Counted from the stretch's first letter, positions 25,439 to 35,186 are shown. The stretch is 64,000 nt of DNA from Sphingomicrobium clamense (GCF_019264355.1 NZ_JAHVAH010000001.1:1100001-1164000); one strand, 5' to 3'. The notes: generated by a model from the letters alone, not told the origin. A program made the numbers and translations.

Positions 25439-26286
25439 GTCCAGCGCGCGAGCGGGGGCAGGCTCATCAGGATGGCGTCGATATTGCCGCCGGTCTTGAG
25501 TCCGAACAGCGTGCCCCGGTCGTAGAGAAGGTTGAATTCAACGTAGCGGCCTCGGAAGTCCAGCAGGCTTCCGAGGTCGGCTTCGTCATACTCCTCGTTC
25601 ATGCGGCGGCGCACGATCTGCGGGAAAATGTCGAGGAATGCCTCGCCGACGTCGCGGGTGAAGGCGAAATGAGGCTCGAACTTGTCGCCCTCCGCCTCGA
25701 GGCGGTCGTAGAAGATGCCCCCGACCCCTCGCGCGACATTGCGATGCGGAAGCCAGAAATAGTCCTCCGCCCATTTGCTGAAGCGATCGTAATAGGTCGG
25801 GTCATGCGCCGCACAGGCAGCACGCAGGCGCGCGTGAAAATCCTCGGTATCTTGCGGTTTGGGCAAAGCGGGATTGAGGTCCGCACCACCGCCGAACCAG
25901 CGCTTCGTGGTGGTAAGGAAGCGCGTGTTCATGTGCACCGCTGGGACATGAGGATTCCTCATGTGCGCAACGAGGCTGATGCCGGTGGCGAAGAAGCGGG
26001 GATCCTCTTCCGCGCCGGGAATCGCCTTGGCGAATTCTTCCGAAAAGGTGCCGCCGACTGTCGAGACATTGACGCCGACCTTTTCGAACACATCGCCGGT
26101 CATCTGGCCGCGCACGCCACCGCCGCCCGGTTCGCCGCTTTCGTCGGTGCGATCCCACGGGATATAGTCGAACGAGGCATCGCTGCCGGCCTCGCGCTCG
26201 ATCGCCTCGAATTCCGCACAGATTCGGTCACGGAGCGATTCGAACCAGTCGCGAGCGGCTTGCTGCTGGGGATCGAGCGGGGTCAT
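25435..26286 (-). CDS. hemF: Oxygen-dependent coproporphyrinogen III oxidase
   Basis: A 283-residue cytosolic enzyme that decarboxylates coproporphyrinogen III with O2 during haem synthesis. Family motifs are visible: GGGVRGQMTGDVFEKVGVN, FGGGADLNP, and LPHRNVARGVGGIFYDR with the conserved histidine. The length is close to the E. coli enzyme. It overlaps trmL by four bases (ATGA), so the two are translated together, and shares CTAG stops with the convergent membrane gene. Confidence 0.97.
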   Translation of the reverse strand: MTPLDPQQQAARDWFESLRDRICAEFEAIEREAGSDASFDYIPWDRTDESGEPGGGGVRGQMTGDVFEKVGVNVSTVGGTFSEEFAKAIPGAEEDPRFFATGISLVAHMRNPHVPAVHMNTRFLTTTKRWFGGGADLNPALPKPQDTEDFHARLRAACAAHDPTYYDRFSKWAEDYFWLPHRNVARGVGGIFYDRLEAEGDKFEPHFAFTRDVGEAFLDIFPQIVRRRMNEEYDEADLGSLLDFRGRYVEFNLLYDRGTLFGLKTGGNIDAILMSLPPLARWT

Positions 26287-26735
26287 GCGGGAAGGTCTCC
26301 GGTCTGTCTCAGGGCCTCGGACGTGGCGATCGCGACCGAGATGGCAAGGTTGAAAGAGCGCACTTCGGCGCGGATCGGAATTCGGTAGGAGGCGTCGGCT
26401 TCCGACCGGACATGCGGGGGCACGCCGGCGCTCTCTTGCCCGAACAGCAGGATGTCGCCTTGCGCGAAGTCAAAGTCGTAGAGGCTTTTAGTCGCCTTGG
26501 TGCTGCCGAGAACAAGCCTTGCGTCGCCCTTGGCTTCGAGGAAGCTGATCCAGCCCTTGTGCCGCGTCACGTCGACGGCATCGATATAGTCCATCGCCGC
26601 GCGGCGCACGCGCTTGTCGTCCCAGTCGAATCCGAGGGGTTCGATCAGGTCGACCGGCACGCCAAGGCACGCCGCAGTACGCATGACGGCGCCGACGTTT
26701 CCGGCGATTTCAGGACAATAGAGGGCGATCCGCAT
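26283..26735 (-). CDS. trmL: tRNA (cytidine(34)-2'-O)-methyltransferase
   Basis: A 150-residue SPOUT (trefoil-knot) methyltransferase that modifies the wobble base of leucine tRNAs. Motifs: the start MRIALYCPEIAGNVGAVMRT, DYIDAVDVTRHKGW, and the knot region ILLFGQESAGVP followed by IPIRAEVRSFNLAISVAIA. ATG 26735 fits the family; the longer open frame adds 17 unlikely residues. It is the first gene of a two-gene unit with hemF. Confidence 0.95.
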   Translation of the reverse strand: MRIALYCPEIAGNVGAVMRTAACLGVPVDLIEPLGFDWDDKRVRRAAMDYIDAVDVTRHKGWISFLEAKGDARLVLGSTKATKSLYDFDFAQGDILLFGQESAGVPPHVRSEADASYRIPIRAEVRSFNLAISVAIATSEALRQTGDLPA

Positions 26736-26893
26736 GGCCCGCGCGATAGCGGGGAGGGGCCGCGAAGCCAAGCGGGGGCAGCCCAAAGTCCAAATTGACC
26801 ATTTGCATTGCAGGCACGAGACGCTATCAGGCGCGCCAAGCCGGTCCGGTTCTGCCGGGCCTCCTTTACGCGTGAACCTGAAAAAGGATCATC

Positions 26894-27466
26894 ATGGCAA
26901 CGGTCGAACAGGCTGACCCGCTCCTCAAAGAAGGCGACAATCCGGACGGTGTCCGTCGCCGCGACTTCATCAACATCGCCGCCGTCAGCTTTGCTGGCGT
27001 CGGGGCCGCCGCAGTTGTCGGACCGCTGGTCGTCCAGATGGGCCCGCCGGCCGACGTGCTGGCGCTCGCCTCGATCGAGGTCGACATTTCCAAGGTCCAG
27101 CCGGGCCAAGCGATCAAGACCAGCTGGCGCAAGCAGCCCGTGTTCATCCGTAACCTGACCGAAGCCGAAATCGAGGAGGCCGAGAGCGTCGACGTTTCGA
27201 AGCTTCGGGACCCCGAGACGCTCGACGAGCGTACCGCCGAGGGCAAGGAAAACTGGCTGGTGACGCTGGGCGTCTGCACCCATCTCGGCTGCGTCCCGCT
27301 GGGTGTCGGCGAGGGTGAGAACAAGGGCGAATATGGCGGCTATTTCTGCCCGTGCCACGGTTCGCACTACGACACTGCTGCGCGCATCCGTAAGGGCCCG
27401 GCCCCGACGAACCTCGTCGTGCCGGAATTCGAATTCATGTCCGATACCGTCATCCGGATCGGTTAA
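26894..27466 (+). CDS. petA: Ubiquinol-cytochrome c reductase Rieske iron-sulphur subunit
   Basis: A 190-residue bc1 subunit that takes the first electron from ubiquinol. The N-terminus has a Tat-type RRRDFINIAA before its membrane anchor. The 2Fe-2S ligands are in CTHLGC (128-133) and CPCHGS (152-157). The ATG at 26894 has AAAAGGATC upstream. It is the first gene of the petABC operon, with a 12-nt gap to petB. Confidence 0.98.
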   Translation: MATVEQADPLLKEGDNPDGVRRRDFINIAAVSFAGVGAAAVVGPLVVQMGPPADVLALASIEVDISKVQPGQAIKTSWRKQPVFIRNLTEAEIEEAESVDVSKLRDPETLDERTAEGKENWLVTLGVCTHLGCVPLGVGEGENKGEYGGYFCPCHGSHYDTAARIRKGPAPTNLVVPEFEFMSDTVIRIG

Positions 27467-27478
27467 GGGGAACATTCA

Positions 27479-28768
27479 ATGAGCTTTGCCTGGGCAAAAC
27501 CCTACGAACCCAAGACCGCGCTGGGGCAGTGGATGGACGACCGTCTGCCGCTGCCGCGCCTCGTCTACGGCGCTGTCGGCGGTGGCTATCCGGTTCCGCG
27601 CAACCTCAACTATTTGTGGAACTTCGGGGTCCTCTCGGGGATCTTCCTGACCATCCAGATCGTCACCGGCATCGTGCTCGCGATGCACTACAACTCGAAC
27701 GTCGGAACGGCCTTCTGGTCGATCGAGCATATCATGCGCGACGTGAACGCCGGCTGGTTCCTGCGCTATGCGCACGCCAACGGCGCGAGCTTCTTCTTCA
27801 TCGTGGTCTATATCCACATTTTCCGCGGCCTCTTCTACGGAAGCTACAAGGCGCCGCGCGAAATGGTCTGGATGCTGGGACTCGTCATCTACCTATTGAT
27901 GATGGCGACCGCCTTCATGGGCTACGTTCTGCCCTGGGGCCAGATGAGCTATTGGGGTGCACAGGTCATCACCGGCTTCTTCTCGGCCTTCCCGGTCATT
28001 GGCGAGCCGTTGCGTGTCTGGATCCTGGGCGGGTTTGCGCCTGACCAGGCCGCGCTGACCCGATTCTTCTCGCTCCACTATCTGCTGCCGTTCGTGATTG
28101 CGGGCGTGGTTGTCCTGCACATCTGGGCGCTGCATATCCCGGGCTCGTCGAACCCGACCGGCGTCGACGTGAAGAACGAGAAGGACACGCTGCCCTTCCA
28201 CCCGTTCTACACCGCGAAGGATGGCTGGTTCGCGCTGCTGTTCCTCGGCGCCTATGCCGCCGTGCTGTTCTTCCTGCCGAACGCGCTGGGCCATGCCGAC
28301 AACTATATCGAGGCCAACCCGCTGGCGACGCCGGCGCACATCGTGCCCGAATGGTATTACTGGCCGTTCTACGCGATCCTGCGCGCCTTCACCGTCGACT
28401 TCATCCTGCCCGCGAAGCTGTGGGGCGTGCTGGCGATGTTCGCATCGATCCTGCTGCTCTTCTTCCTGCCGTGGCTGGACCGTTCGCCGGTTCGCTCGGG
28501 CCATTATCGCCCGGTGTTCAAGCGCTTCTTCTGGCTGCTCCTCATCGCCATCTTCTTCCTCGGCTGGGCCGGGGGTTCGGAAGCGACGCCGATGTGGATC
28601 GCGATCAGCCAGATCGCTTCGGCCTACTATTTCGCCCACTTCCTCATCATCCTGCCGCTGATCTCGAAGTTCGAGAAGCCGCTCCCGCGCCCGAGCTCGA
28701 TCTCGGCATCGGTGCTGCATGGCGAGGAAGAAGAAAGCGCGCCCTACGGGCTCGCCAAGAACGCTTAA
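27479..28768 (+). CDS. petB: Cytochrome b of the bc1 complex
   Basis: A 429-residue, eight-helix membrane protein that holds haems bL and bH and both quinone sites. Markers: the first helix IFLTIQIVTGIVLAMHY, the haem histidines in RYAHANGASFFF and HYLLPFVIAG, the GQMSYWGAQVIT segment and the Qo-site sequence VPEWYYWPFYAILR (a PEWY motif). Preceded by AGGGGAA; it lies between petA and petC with short gaps, as usual for the operon. Confidence 0.98.
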   Translation: MSFAWAKPYEPKTALGQWMDDRLPLPRLVYGAVGGGYPVPRNLNYLWNFGVLSGIFLTIQIVTGIVLAMHYNSNVGTAFWSIEHIMRDVNAGWFLRYAHANGASFFFIVVYIHIFRGLFYGSYKAPREMVWMLGLVIYLLMMATAFMGYVLPWGQMSYWGAQVITGFFSAFPVIGEPLRVWILGGFAPDQAALTRFFSLHYLLPFVIAGVVVLHIWALHIPGSSNPTGVDVKNEKDTLPFHPFYTAKDGWFALLFLGAYAAVLFFLPNALGHADNYIEANPLATPAHIVPEWYYWPFYAILRAFTVDFILPAKLWGVLAMFASILLLFFLPWLDRSPVRSGHYRPVFKRFFWLLLIAIFFLGWAGGSEATPMWIAISQIASAYYFAHFLIILPLISKFEKPLPRPSSISASVLHGEEEESAPYGLAKNA

Positions 28769-28783
28769 GGGGACGCACTACCC

Positions 28784-29707
28784 ATGGTTCGTATTCTCGG
28801 ATTTCTGGTCGGTCTCGGCTTTGTCGGCGTCCTCCTGATCTCGCTGGTCATCAACGGCATCGCCGCGATCAACGAGCCGGCTGCCGAAACGGCTGAGCAC
28901 AAGTTCTACAAATACCCGAAAGAGGTCTCCTTCTCGTCGGACGGGCCGTTCGGCAAGTATGACCGCCAGCAGTTGCAGCGCGGCTACCAGGTCTACAAGG
29001 AAGTGTGCGCGGTCTGTCACGGCATCAACTATGTCGCGATCCGCAACCTCGAGGACCTTGGTTACAATGACGCCGAGATCAAGGCGGAGGCCGCCAACTG
29101 GCAGATTGCCGACCTCGATCCGGAAACCGGTGACGACATCACGCGTCCGGGTATCCCCGCCGACCGTTTCCCGCCGGCCTATCGCAACGAAGTCGCGCGT
29201 GCGGCTGCCGGCAGCCCGCCCGATCTTTCGCTGATTACCAAAGCGCGTGAAGGCGGTGCTCCGTATATCTACTCGCTGCTGACGGGCTATCAGGAACCGA
29301 GCGCGGAAATGCTCGCCGAGCATCCCGAGATCGCGCCGGGTCCGGGGCTCTACTTCAACCCCTATTTCAAGAACCTCAACATCTCGATGCCGCCGCCCAT
29401 CACCGCTGATGGGCAGGTGAGCTATGCCGATGGCACCGAAGCGACCGTCGAGCAGATGTCGAAGGACGTCAGCGCCTTCCTCGTGTGGACTGCCGAGCCC
29501 AAGCTCGAGCAGCGTCATCGCGCGGGCTGGGCGACGCTGATCTTCATTCTGTTCGCCACCATCTTCGCCTATTTCGCCTATCGCAACGTGTGGGCCGAGG
29601 CGAAGCGCAAGGTCGCGCCCAAGGGCGTGCTCGACCCCGAGCATCAGGCCAAGGTCGACCATGCGGAAGCCGAGGCAGCAGAAGACGGACGTCCGGTCGA
29701 CGGCTAA
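28784..29707 (+). CDS. petC: Cytochrome c1 of the bc1 complex
   Basis: A 307-residue periplasm-facing haem protein. A hydrophobic N-terminus (ILGFLVGLGFVGVLLISLVI) acts as export signal, the haem c site is CAVCH (75-79), the probable methionine ligand is in NLNISMPPPIT, and a C-terminal membrane anchor is WATLIFILFATIFAYFAYRN. It passes electrons to cytochrome c or a terminal oxidase. It closes the petABC operon and is followed by a hairpin. Confidence 0.98.
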   Translation: MVRILGFLVGLGFVGVLLISLVINGIAAINEPAAETAEHKFYKYPKEVSFSSDGPFGKYDRQQLQRGYQVYKEVCAVCHGINYVAIRNLEDLGYNDAEIKAEAANWQIADLDPETGDDITRPGIPADRFPPAYRNEVARAAAGSPPDLSLITKAREGGAPYIYSLLTGYQEPSAEMLAEHPEIAPGPGLYFNPYFKNLNISMPPPITADGQVSYADGTEATVEQMSKDVSAFLVWTAEPKLEQRHRAGWATLIFILFATIFAYFAYRNVWAEAKRKVAPKGVLDPEHQAKVDHAEAEAAEDGRPVDG

Positions 29708-29731
29708 GTCGACAAGCGACCGAACGAATGG

Positions 29732-29769
29732 AGCGACCTGCCCCCTTGGGGTGGGTCGCTTCGTCGTTT
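29732..29769 (+). terminator. Probable weak terminator after petABC
   Basis: AGCGACC at 29732-29738 pairs with GGTCGCT at 29754-29760, with an inner CCCC/GGGG stem, followed by TCGTCGTTT. The T-tract is interrupted, so some read-through into apt is possible. Confidence 0.5.
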
Positions 29770-29780
29770 AGGGGTGGGAA

Positions 29781-30320
29781 ATGAGCCAAGCCCATGACGA
29801 GCTGCGCGACCTGGTGCGCACCATCCCCGATTTTCCGAATCCCGGCATCCAGTTCCGGGATGTCACGACGCTGCTGCTCGACCCTGCGGGGCTGCGCGGA
29901 ACGATCGATGCGCTGGTGGCCAGCGTCGATGGGCCGGTCGACCTGATCGCCGCAATTGACGCGCGCGGCTTTGCCGTTGGCGGCGCGATGGCGACCGCGA
30001 TGGGGGCGGGACTGATGCTGATCCGGAAGGACGGCAAATTGCCGGGTGCGACGATCGCGGAGGACTATGCGCTCGAATATGGCACCGACCGCCTTGCCGT
30101 GCATGTCGATGCCTGCGCGCCGGGCGCCCGGGTCCTGTTGGTCGACGACTTGATCGCGACAGGAGGCACGGCCATGGCGGCCGCGCGGCTCGTCGAGCGG
30201 GCAGGGGGCAGACTCGTGGGCGCACGGTTCGTCATCAACCTGCCTGACCTCGGCGGAAGCGCAAAGCTGCGCGAGGCGGGGATCGAGGTCAGGTCTCTGC
30301 TAGAGTTTGAGGGCGATTAG
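29781..30320 (+). CDS. apt: Adenine phosphoribosyltransferase
   Basis: A 179-residue purine-salvage enzyme making AMP from adenine and PRPP. The start LRDLVRTIPDFPNPGIQFRD is the APRT signature, and the PRPP loop is VLLVDDLIATGGTA. GRE-like AIDARGFAVGGAMA is also typical. It follows petC on the same strand. The last 32 bases overlap the end of the convergent heparinase-like gene. Confidence 0.97.
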   Translation: MSQAHDELRDLVRTIPDFPNPGIQFRDVTTLLLDPAGLRGTIDALVASVDGPVDLIAAIDARGFAVGGAMATAMGAGLMLIRKDGKLPGATIAEDYALEYGTDRLAVHVDACAPGARVLLVDDLIATGGTAMAAARLVERAGGRLVGARFVINLPDLGGSAKLREAGIEVRSLLEFEGD

Positions 30321-31857
30321 CCTCGGTCTCCCTGGGGCGGAGTAGTTCCAGCCTGTCGGGGGGCGTCGGAAATGTCCGACCGCGGAAGCGAATCCCGTTT
30401 TTGAGTTTAATCACCCCCTCGGCACCGATGGCCACGGCGGACAGCCAGGCGCGGCGACCCTTCTCCATCGTGCAGATCGTTCGATCTTCATAATGTCGCG
30501 CATCGTAGAGCGCGGTCAGTTCGTGGGTGAAGAATTGCACGAAGGGGACTCCATCGCCCTTCACAACGACCTGGTCGATGACGACCAGATAGTCCTCGAC
30601 CAGATGCAGGTCTCGAACGTGTAGTTCCACCCGCGTCGGGCAGCCAGCGTAGGAGCGAGGCGCAATGGCGCGCCAATGTCCGTCTCCGATCCTCTCCACC
30701 CTGCCATCGACCACGCGACGATCGAACGGGTCGGGGCCCGGGCAGTTGGGAAATCCCGGCGCATCGCTGAGCAGGATGCCATTATGCTTGTAGGCCTCGC
30801 GTCCAAATCGCTTACCCACGAACAGCCGTGGATTTTCGAACAGGAACGACGCCATGTCGTGAGCGCGATTGTGTGTCATCTGCCGCTTCGACCCGAGGAT
30901 CCAAAGCGCGGTGTCGCCCCGCTTGTCGACCACGAATTCATTGGGAAAATGCACTGTCTCGGGAACTGGGCGGGAGCCTCCGGATGGGAGATGGCCTACT
31001 AAAGGCTCAAGGCGATAGTCGGGTAGCTTGAACTGGTTCGCGAGCGTCTCGATAAGCGCGCCTTCGTCCGACAGGCTGTCGGCGAAGCGCAGGCCGTTTT
31101 GAAAGACGCGCAGATCGCTCATGTCGCCCCACATGAAGCGCACGCTGCCCTCAAGGCCGGCAGCGAGCATCAGTGTCCGCTTCGCCATATCGAGACCGGG
31201 GAAGGTCTCCGCGATGAATGTGCGCCAATCCTGCTCATTTTCCCACAATGCCACGGTGAGCGGGAGGAGTTCGCTCAGAATGAAGTTGAGGTAGTTGATG
31301 CCCTCGGCATAGAGCTGTTCGCCGATTGCACGGCGGACGATTTCGCGAAGTGTGTCGAGGTGCGAAAGATCTTCCCCAAGAGCCTTCGCGCCCACCAGAT
31401 AAGTCGCATAGATCACAGCGCCATGGTTGGTCGAACGACGAACCCAATGGGTCACGCTGGGGAGCTTGTCGATATAGGCGGTGCCGCGTTCCCTGAAAGT
31501 CTCGACGTCGCCGCCCATCAGTCCCCAGCAGCCCGGCAGATATCCATTTGACCAGTTATTGCGATCGAAGCCCTTTTCGGACTCCGGCCTCCAGTCTTCC
31601 ATATCGCGCAGCACTTCGAGAACGCGATCACGAAATTCGAACACGCGCGGGTCCTCGAAGCCCATATCTAGGCAGATGCGAACGGCCAGGGCGTCGTGGT
31701 ACAGGCGGCTCGCCTTCTTTTCCCACTGCAGCGTTGCCGCCGAGGGCAGCGGATGATCGCTTCGTGGAAAATTGAAGTTCGATTGCCGGATACGCCGAAG
31801 CGTCCAGTCCCGGTATTTCCGGTTGGGTGTTACGCGAAACAACTGGTTACTCCTCAC
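30289..31857 (-). CDS. Heparinase II/III-like protein of unknown substrate
   Basis: A cytosolic-looking protein of about 522 residues, with no signal peptide. The first ~300 residues are helical with repeated aromatic patches (NNWSNGYLPGCWGLMGGDVE, STNHGAVIYATYLVG), as in alpha/alpha-toroid polysaccharide lyases. The rest looks like the beta-sandwich domain of heparinase II/III proteins (DTALWILGSKRQMTHNRAHD, then DYLVVIDQVVV). The fit is by architecture and is not firm. Start is uncertain: GTG 31857 after AAGGGGC, or TTG 31842 after GAGGAG. It overlaps the apt end by 32 bases and has no sugar-uptake genes beside it. Confidence 0.55.
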   Translation of the reverse strand: MRSNQLFRVTPNRKYRDWTLRRIRQSNFNFPRSDHPLPSAATLQWEKKASRLYHDALAVRICLDMGFEDPRVFEFRDRVLEVLRDMEDWRPESEKGFDRNNWSNGYLPGCWGLMGGDVETFRERGTAYIDKLPSVTHWVRRSTNHGAVIYATYLVGAKALGEDLSHLDTLREIVRRAIGEQLYAEGINYLNFILSELLPLTVALWENEQDWRTFIAETFPGLDMAKRTLMLAAGLEGSVRFMWGDMSDLRVFQNGLRFADSLSDEGALIETLANQFKLPDYRLEPLVGHLPSGGSRPVPETVHFPNEFVVDKRGDTALWILGSKRQMTHNRAHDMASFLFENPRLFVGKRFGREAYKHNGILLSDAPGFPNCPGPDPFDRRVVDGRVERIGDGHWRAIAPRSYAGCPTRVELHVRDLHLVEDYLVVIDQVVVKGDGVPFVQFFTHELTALYDARHYEDRTICTMEKGRRAWLSAVAIGAEGVIKLKNGIRFRGRTFPTPPDRLELLRPRETEANRPQTLAET

Positions 31858-31885
31858 TCGCCCCTTACGTTGGGGCGGTGCGATC

Positions 31886-32353
31886 TTAAGCGTCTAGCTG
31901 TGGGGCGCCAGCAGTCTTTCTGAGCATCATCACGATCGACCGGAATTTCAGCACCAGCTCGCCATGCTGGTTGGTGACCAGAATGTCGCTCCACATCGAG
32001 CCGATATGGGGCTTCGACCGGGACGGCTTCTTCTCGACGACCTCGCTGGCGACATGAAGCGTGTCGCCCGGGTAGACGGGCTTGAGCCAACGAAGTTCGT
32101 CAAGGCCGGGCGAGCCGAGGCCCATCGCCTGCTGCTCCTTCCAGCTATCGACAAGCACGCGCATCGTGAGCGCGCAGGTATTCCAGCCCGAGGCCGCGAT
32201 CTTTCCAAAGGGCGTCATTGCTGCTGCCTCATCCGACAAATGGAAGGGCTGCGGATCGTATTTGGTCGCGAAGTCGATGATTTCCTCGCGCGTCACCGTG
32301 ACCGATCCGTGCTCAGTGCGCGTCCCGACATCGATGTCGTCGAAAAAAATCAT
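31886..32353 (-). CDS. MaoC-family hydratase (hot-dog fold)
   Basis: A 155-residue protein with the MaoC-like hot-dog pattern: FFDDIDVGTRTEHGSVTVTR, then the active-site segment FATKYDPQPFHLSDEAA with Asp and His, then GWNTCALTMRV and LRWLKPVYPGDTLHVASEV. Family members hydrate enoyl-CoA thioesters, though many have unknown substrates. ATG 32353 is followed by the family start and the longer frame upstream is not supported. It is divergent from the M28 peptidase gene. Confidence 0.88.
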   Translation of the reverse strand: MIFFDDIDVGTRTEHGSVTVTREEIIDFATKYDPQPFHLSDEAAAMTPFGKIAASGWNTCALTMRVLVDSWKEQQAMGLGSPGLDELRWLKPVYPGDTLHVASEVVEKKPSRSKPHIGSMWSDILVTNQHGELVLKFRSIVMMLRKTAGAPQLDA

Positions 32354-32442
32354 GGCTTCCTTCTCCGTTCGTCGAGTGGGTCTAGACAAAGCGCGGGTCG
32401 CCGTCGAGCGTTGCAATCGACAACCGATTTTCTGGGGGACTC

Positions 32443-34038
32443 ATGAAGACTTTTTCCATCGCCGCCGCGCTTGCGCTCGTCCTGTCCGCACCCGCGAACG
32501 CCCAAGATCGCGACATCGCCAAGATCATCGACCAGGGGCTGACCCAGTCAAGGGTCATGAAGACCGCGCACGAACTGGTCGATCGCATCGGCCCGCGCTT
32601 GACCAACTCACCCGGAATGCGACGCGCGGAGGCCTGGGCCATCAATCACATGCGCGGCCTTGGCCTCGACGATGTGCGGCAGGAAGGGTTCGATTTCGGT
32701 CGTGGCTGGGAAATGGTCGACATCGAAGTCGACATGCTCACGCCGCGCCCGATCGAGCTCACCGCGATCGCTACGGCTTGGACTCCCGGCACGAACGGGC
32801 CGGTCGAATCGGAGATCGTTGTTGCGCCGATGCGCGGGCCTGAGGATTTCGCTGCCTATCGCGGCAAGCTGAACGGCAAGATCGTCTTGATTACGCTGCC
32901 GGGGACCGGTGACGAGCCGACGCGGCCGGCATTCCGCCGCTGGGAAAACAGCGATTTCGCCCGGATGGACGAATATCGCCAGCCGACCTACGACCCGCAC
33001 GCTATCGACCGTCGCGTGACGCGGATCAGCGGGCCGCGCGCCATCGACGATTTCCTTGCCAGCGAAGGCGCGGTCGCCGTGGTGAAGAAGAGCTATCGCG
33101 ACGGCAAATTGCTCCACGGCTCGGGTTATCGCCATCGGGTCGGCGACACGCCCAAGCTCCCGCACATCGAGATCGCGGCGGAGGACTATCGACGCCTCGC
33201 GCGTCTGGCGAAGACCGGCGATGCGCCGCGGCTTCGCATCGACAGCCGCGTCCGCTGGCATGACGAGGACACGAACGCGTACAACATCATCGGCGACATT
33301 CGCGGCACCGATCCCAATGCAGGCTATGTGATGGCCGGCGCGCATTTCGATAGCTGGGCAGCGGGCGATGGTGCCGTCGACAACGGCTCAGGCAGCGTCG
33401 TGGTGCTCGAAGCGGCGCGTATCCTCAAGACGATGACGCGACCCATGCGCACGATCCGCTTTGCGCTGTGGGGCGCCGAAGAGCAGGGGCTCCACGGCTC
33501 GAAGGCCTATATCGACCGCCATTTGGCGCGCCGCCCGATCCCGGCCGAGGCCACGCCCGACAATGAACGCACCTATTGGGGCAACGGCTACCCGATCGAG
33601 AAGCTCGCGGGCTACGACCAGATGAAGGCCTACTTCAACATGGACAATGGTTCGGGACGCTTCCGCGGCATTTATGCCGACAACAATACCGCCGCGACCT
33701 CGCTCCTCGGAAAGTGGCTAGGCAAGTTCCGCGCGCTCGATGCGCATCGCGTCGTCATTCGCGAGGCAGGCGGGACCGACCACGTCTTCATGCAGGATAT
33801 CGGGCTTCCAGCGTTCCAGTTCATCCAGGATCCGCTCGACTATGGTGCGCGGCTTCACCACACCAACGTCGATACGCTCGATCACATGCGGCCAGAAGAC
33901 CTGCGCCAGGCCGCGGTCGTAATGGCGGGCATGTTGTGGCAGGCCGCGAACAGCGACGAAACTCTGCCGCCCGAGCCGCTCCCGCAGCAGCCGACGGTGA
34001 CCGATCCGTTCGCGTACGACTATCCTGACAAGGACTAG
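32443..34038 (+). CDS. Secreted M28-family zinc peptidase
   Basis: A 531-residue exported protein with a signal peptide ending APANAQD. A PA-like domain lies in the first half (PMRGPEDFAAYRGKLNGKIVLI). The M28 di-zinc site follows: His and Asp in AGAHFDSW, Asp in GAVDNGSGS, Glu pair in WGAEEQGLHG, Asp in FNMDNGSG and His in LHHTNVDT. It should act as a periplasmic aminopeptidase or dipeptidase. A two-way terminator follows the stop. Confidence 0.93.
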   Translation: MKTFSIAAALALVLSAPANAQDRDIAKIIDQGLTQSRVMKTAHELVDRIGPRLTNSPGMRRAEAWAINHMRGLGLDDVRQEGFDFGRGWEMVDIEVDMLTPRPIELTAIATAWTPGTNGPVESEIVVAPMRGPEDFAAYRGKLNGKIVLITLPGTGDEPTRPAFRRWENSDFARMDEYRQPTYDPHAIDRRVTRISGPRAIDDFLASEGAVAVVKKSYRDGKLLHGSGYRHRVGDTPKLPHIEIAAEDYRRLARLAKTGDAPRLRIDSRVRWHDEDTNAYNIIGDIRGTDPNAGYVMAGAHFDSWAAGDGAVDNGSGSVVVLEAARILKTMTRPMRTIRFALWGAEEQGLHGSKAYIDRHLARRPIPAEATPDNERTYWGNGYPIEKLAGYDQMKAYFNMDNGSGRFRGIYADNNTAATSLLGKWLGKFRALDAHRVVIREAGGTDHVFMQDIGLPAFQFIQDPLDYGARLHHTNVDTLDHMRPEDLRQAAVVMAGMLWQAANSDETLPPEPLPQQPTVTDPFAYDYPDKD

Positions 34039-34054
34039 TCGCTTCGGCAAAATG

Positions 34055-34083
34055 AAAGGGCGCCCCCAGAGGCGCCCTTTTTA
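34055..34083. terminator. Bidirectional terminator between M28 peptidase and ychF
   Basis: AAAGGGCGCC at 34055-34064 pairs perfectly with GGCGCCCTTT at 34071-34080, continuing into TT. With A-tracts on one side and T-tracts on the other, it can serve both convergent genes. Confidence 0.88.
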
Positions 34084-34085
34084 CG

Positions 34086-35186
34086 TCAGACGTTGAACTT
34101 GAACAGCATCACGTCGCCGTCCTTGACGACATAGTCCTTGCCTTCCTGGCGCAGCTTGCCGGCATCGCGCGCGGCGGCCTCGCCACCCAGCGCGACATAA
34201 TCGTCATAGGCGATCGTTTCGGCGCGAATGAAGCCACGCTCGAAGTCGGTGTGGATTTCGCCCGCCGCCTGCGGGGCCTTCGCGCCCTTGGCCACCGTCC
34301 ACGCGCGCGACTCCTTGGGACCGGCGGTGAAGAAGGTGTGGAGGTTCAAAAGGTCGTATCCGGCACGGATGATGCGGTTGAGACCGGTTTCCTCGAGACC
34401 CATTTCGGCGAGGAATTCCATGCGCTCGTCCATGTCCATGCCGACCATGTCGGCCTCGATCGCGGCCGAGACGATCACTGCCTCGGCATTCTCCGCCTTG
34501 GCCTTCTCGAACACTCGCGCGCTGTAGTCGTTGCCGTTCGCGGCGTCTTCCTCGTTGACGTTGCAGACGTAGAGCACCGGCTTGGCGGTCAGCAGCTGCG
34601 CCTGGCGGAAATGCTTGGCCTCTTCTTCATCGTTGATGTCCGTCAACCGCGCGGGCTTGCCGTCGCGCAGGAGGTCCAGCGCCTTGCCGAGAACGGCGGC
34701 CATGATCTTGGCGTCCTTGTCGCCGCCCGTTGCGCGTTTCTGAGCATTGGGGACGCGCTTTTCGAGGCTTTCGAGGTCGGCGAGGAGCAATTCGGTCTCG
34801 ACCACTTCGGCATCGGCGATCGGGTCGACATGGTTCGACACGTGCTGGATGTCGTCATCCTCGAAACAGCGCAGGACGTGGACGATGGCATCGACTTCGC
34901 GGATGTTGCCGAGGAACTGGTTGCCGAGCCCTTCGCCCTGGCTTGCGCCCTTTACCAGGCCGGCAATATCGACGAAGGCCAGCTGGGTAGGGACGACCTT
35001 CGCAGACTTCGCGATGTCGGCAATCTTGTCGAGCCGCGCATCGGGCACGCCGACCTGCCCGACATTGGGCTCGATCGTGCAGAAGGGATAGTTGGCCGCT
35101 TGCGCCGCCTGTGTTTCGGTGAGCGCGTTGAAGAGCGTGGACTTGCCGACGTTGGGCAGCCCGACGATGCCGCATTTGAAACCCAT
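34086..35186 (-). CDS. ychF: Redox-regulated ATPase/GTPase YchF (Obg-like)
   Basis: A 366-residue P-loop protein. The G-domain starts [20 protein letters not shown] (P-loop GLPNVGKST) and holds [21 protein letters not shown] (G3), with NVNEED in place of the usual NKxD, which underlies its ATP preference. A coiled-coil and a C-terminal TGS domain ([17 protein letters not shown]) follow. It binds ribosomes and is linked to oxidative stress. ATG 35186 is chosen from the family start. It belongs to the conserved rplY-pth-ychF neighbourhood. Confidence 0.97.
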   Translation of the reverse strand: MGFKCGIVGLPNVGKSTLFNALTETQAAQAANYPFCTIEPNVGQVGVPDARLDKIADIAKSAKVVPTQLAFVDIAGLVKGASQGEGLGNQFLGNIREVDAIVHVLRCFEDDDIQHVSNHVDPIADAEVVETELLLADLESLEKRVPNAQKRATGGDKDAKIMAAVLGKALDLLRDGKPARLTDINDEEEAKHFRQAQLLTAKPVLYVCNVNEEDAANGNDYSARVFEKAKAENAEAVIVSAAIEADMVGMDMDERMEFLAEMGLEETGLNRIIRAGYDLLNLHTFFTAGPKESRAWTVAKGAKAPQAAGEIHTDFERGFIRAETIAYDDYVALGGEAAARDAGKLRQEGKDYVVKDGDVMLFKFNV

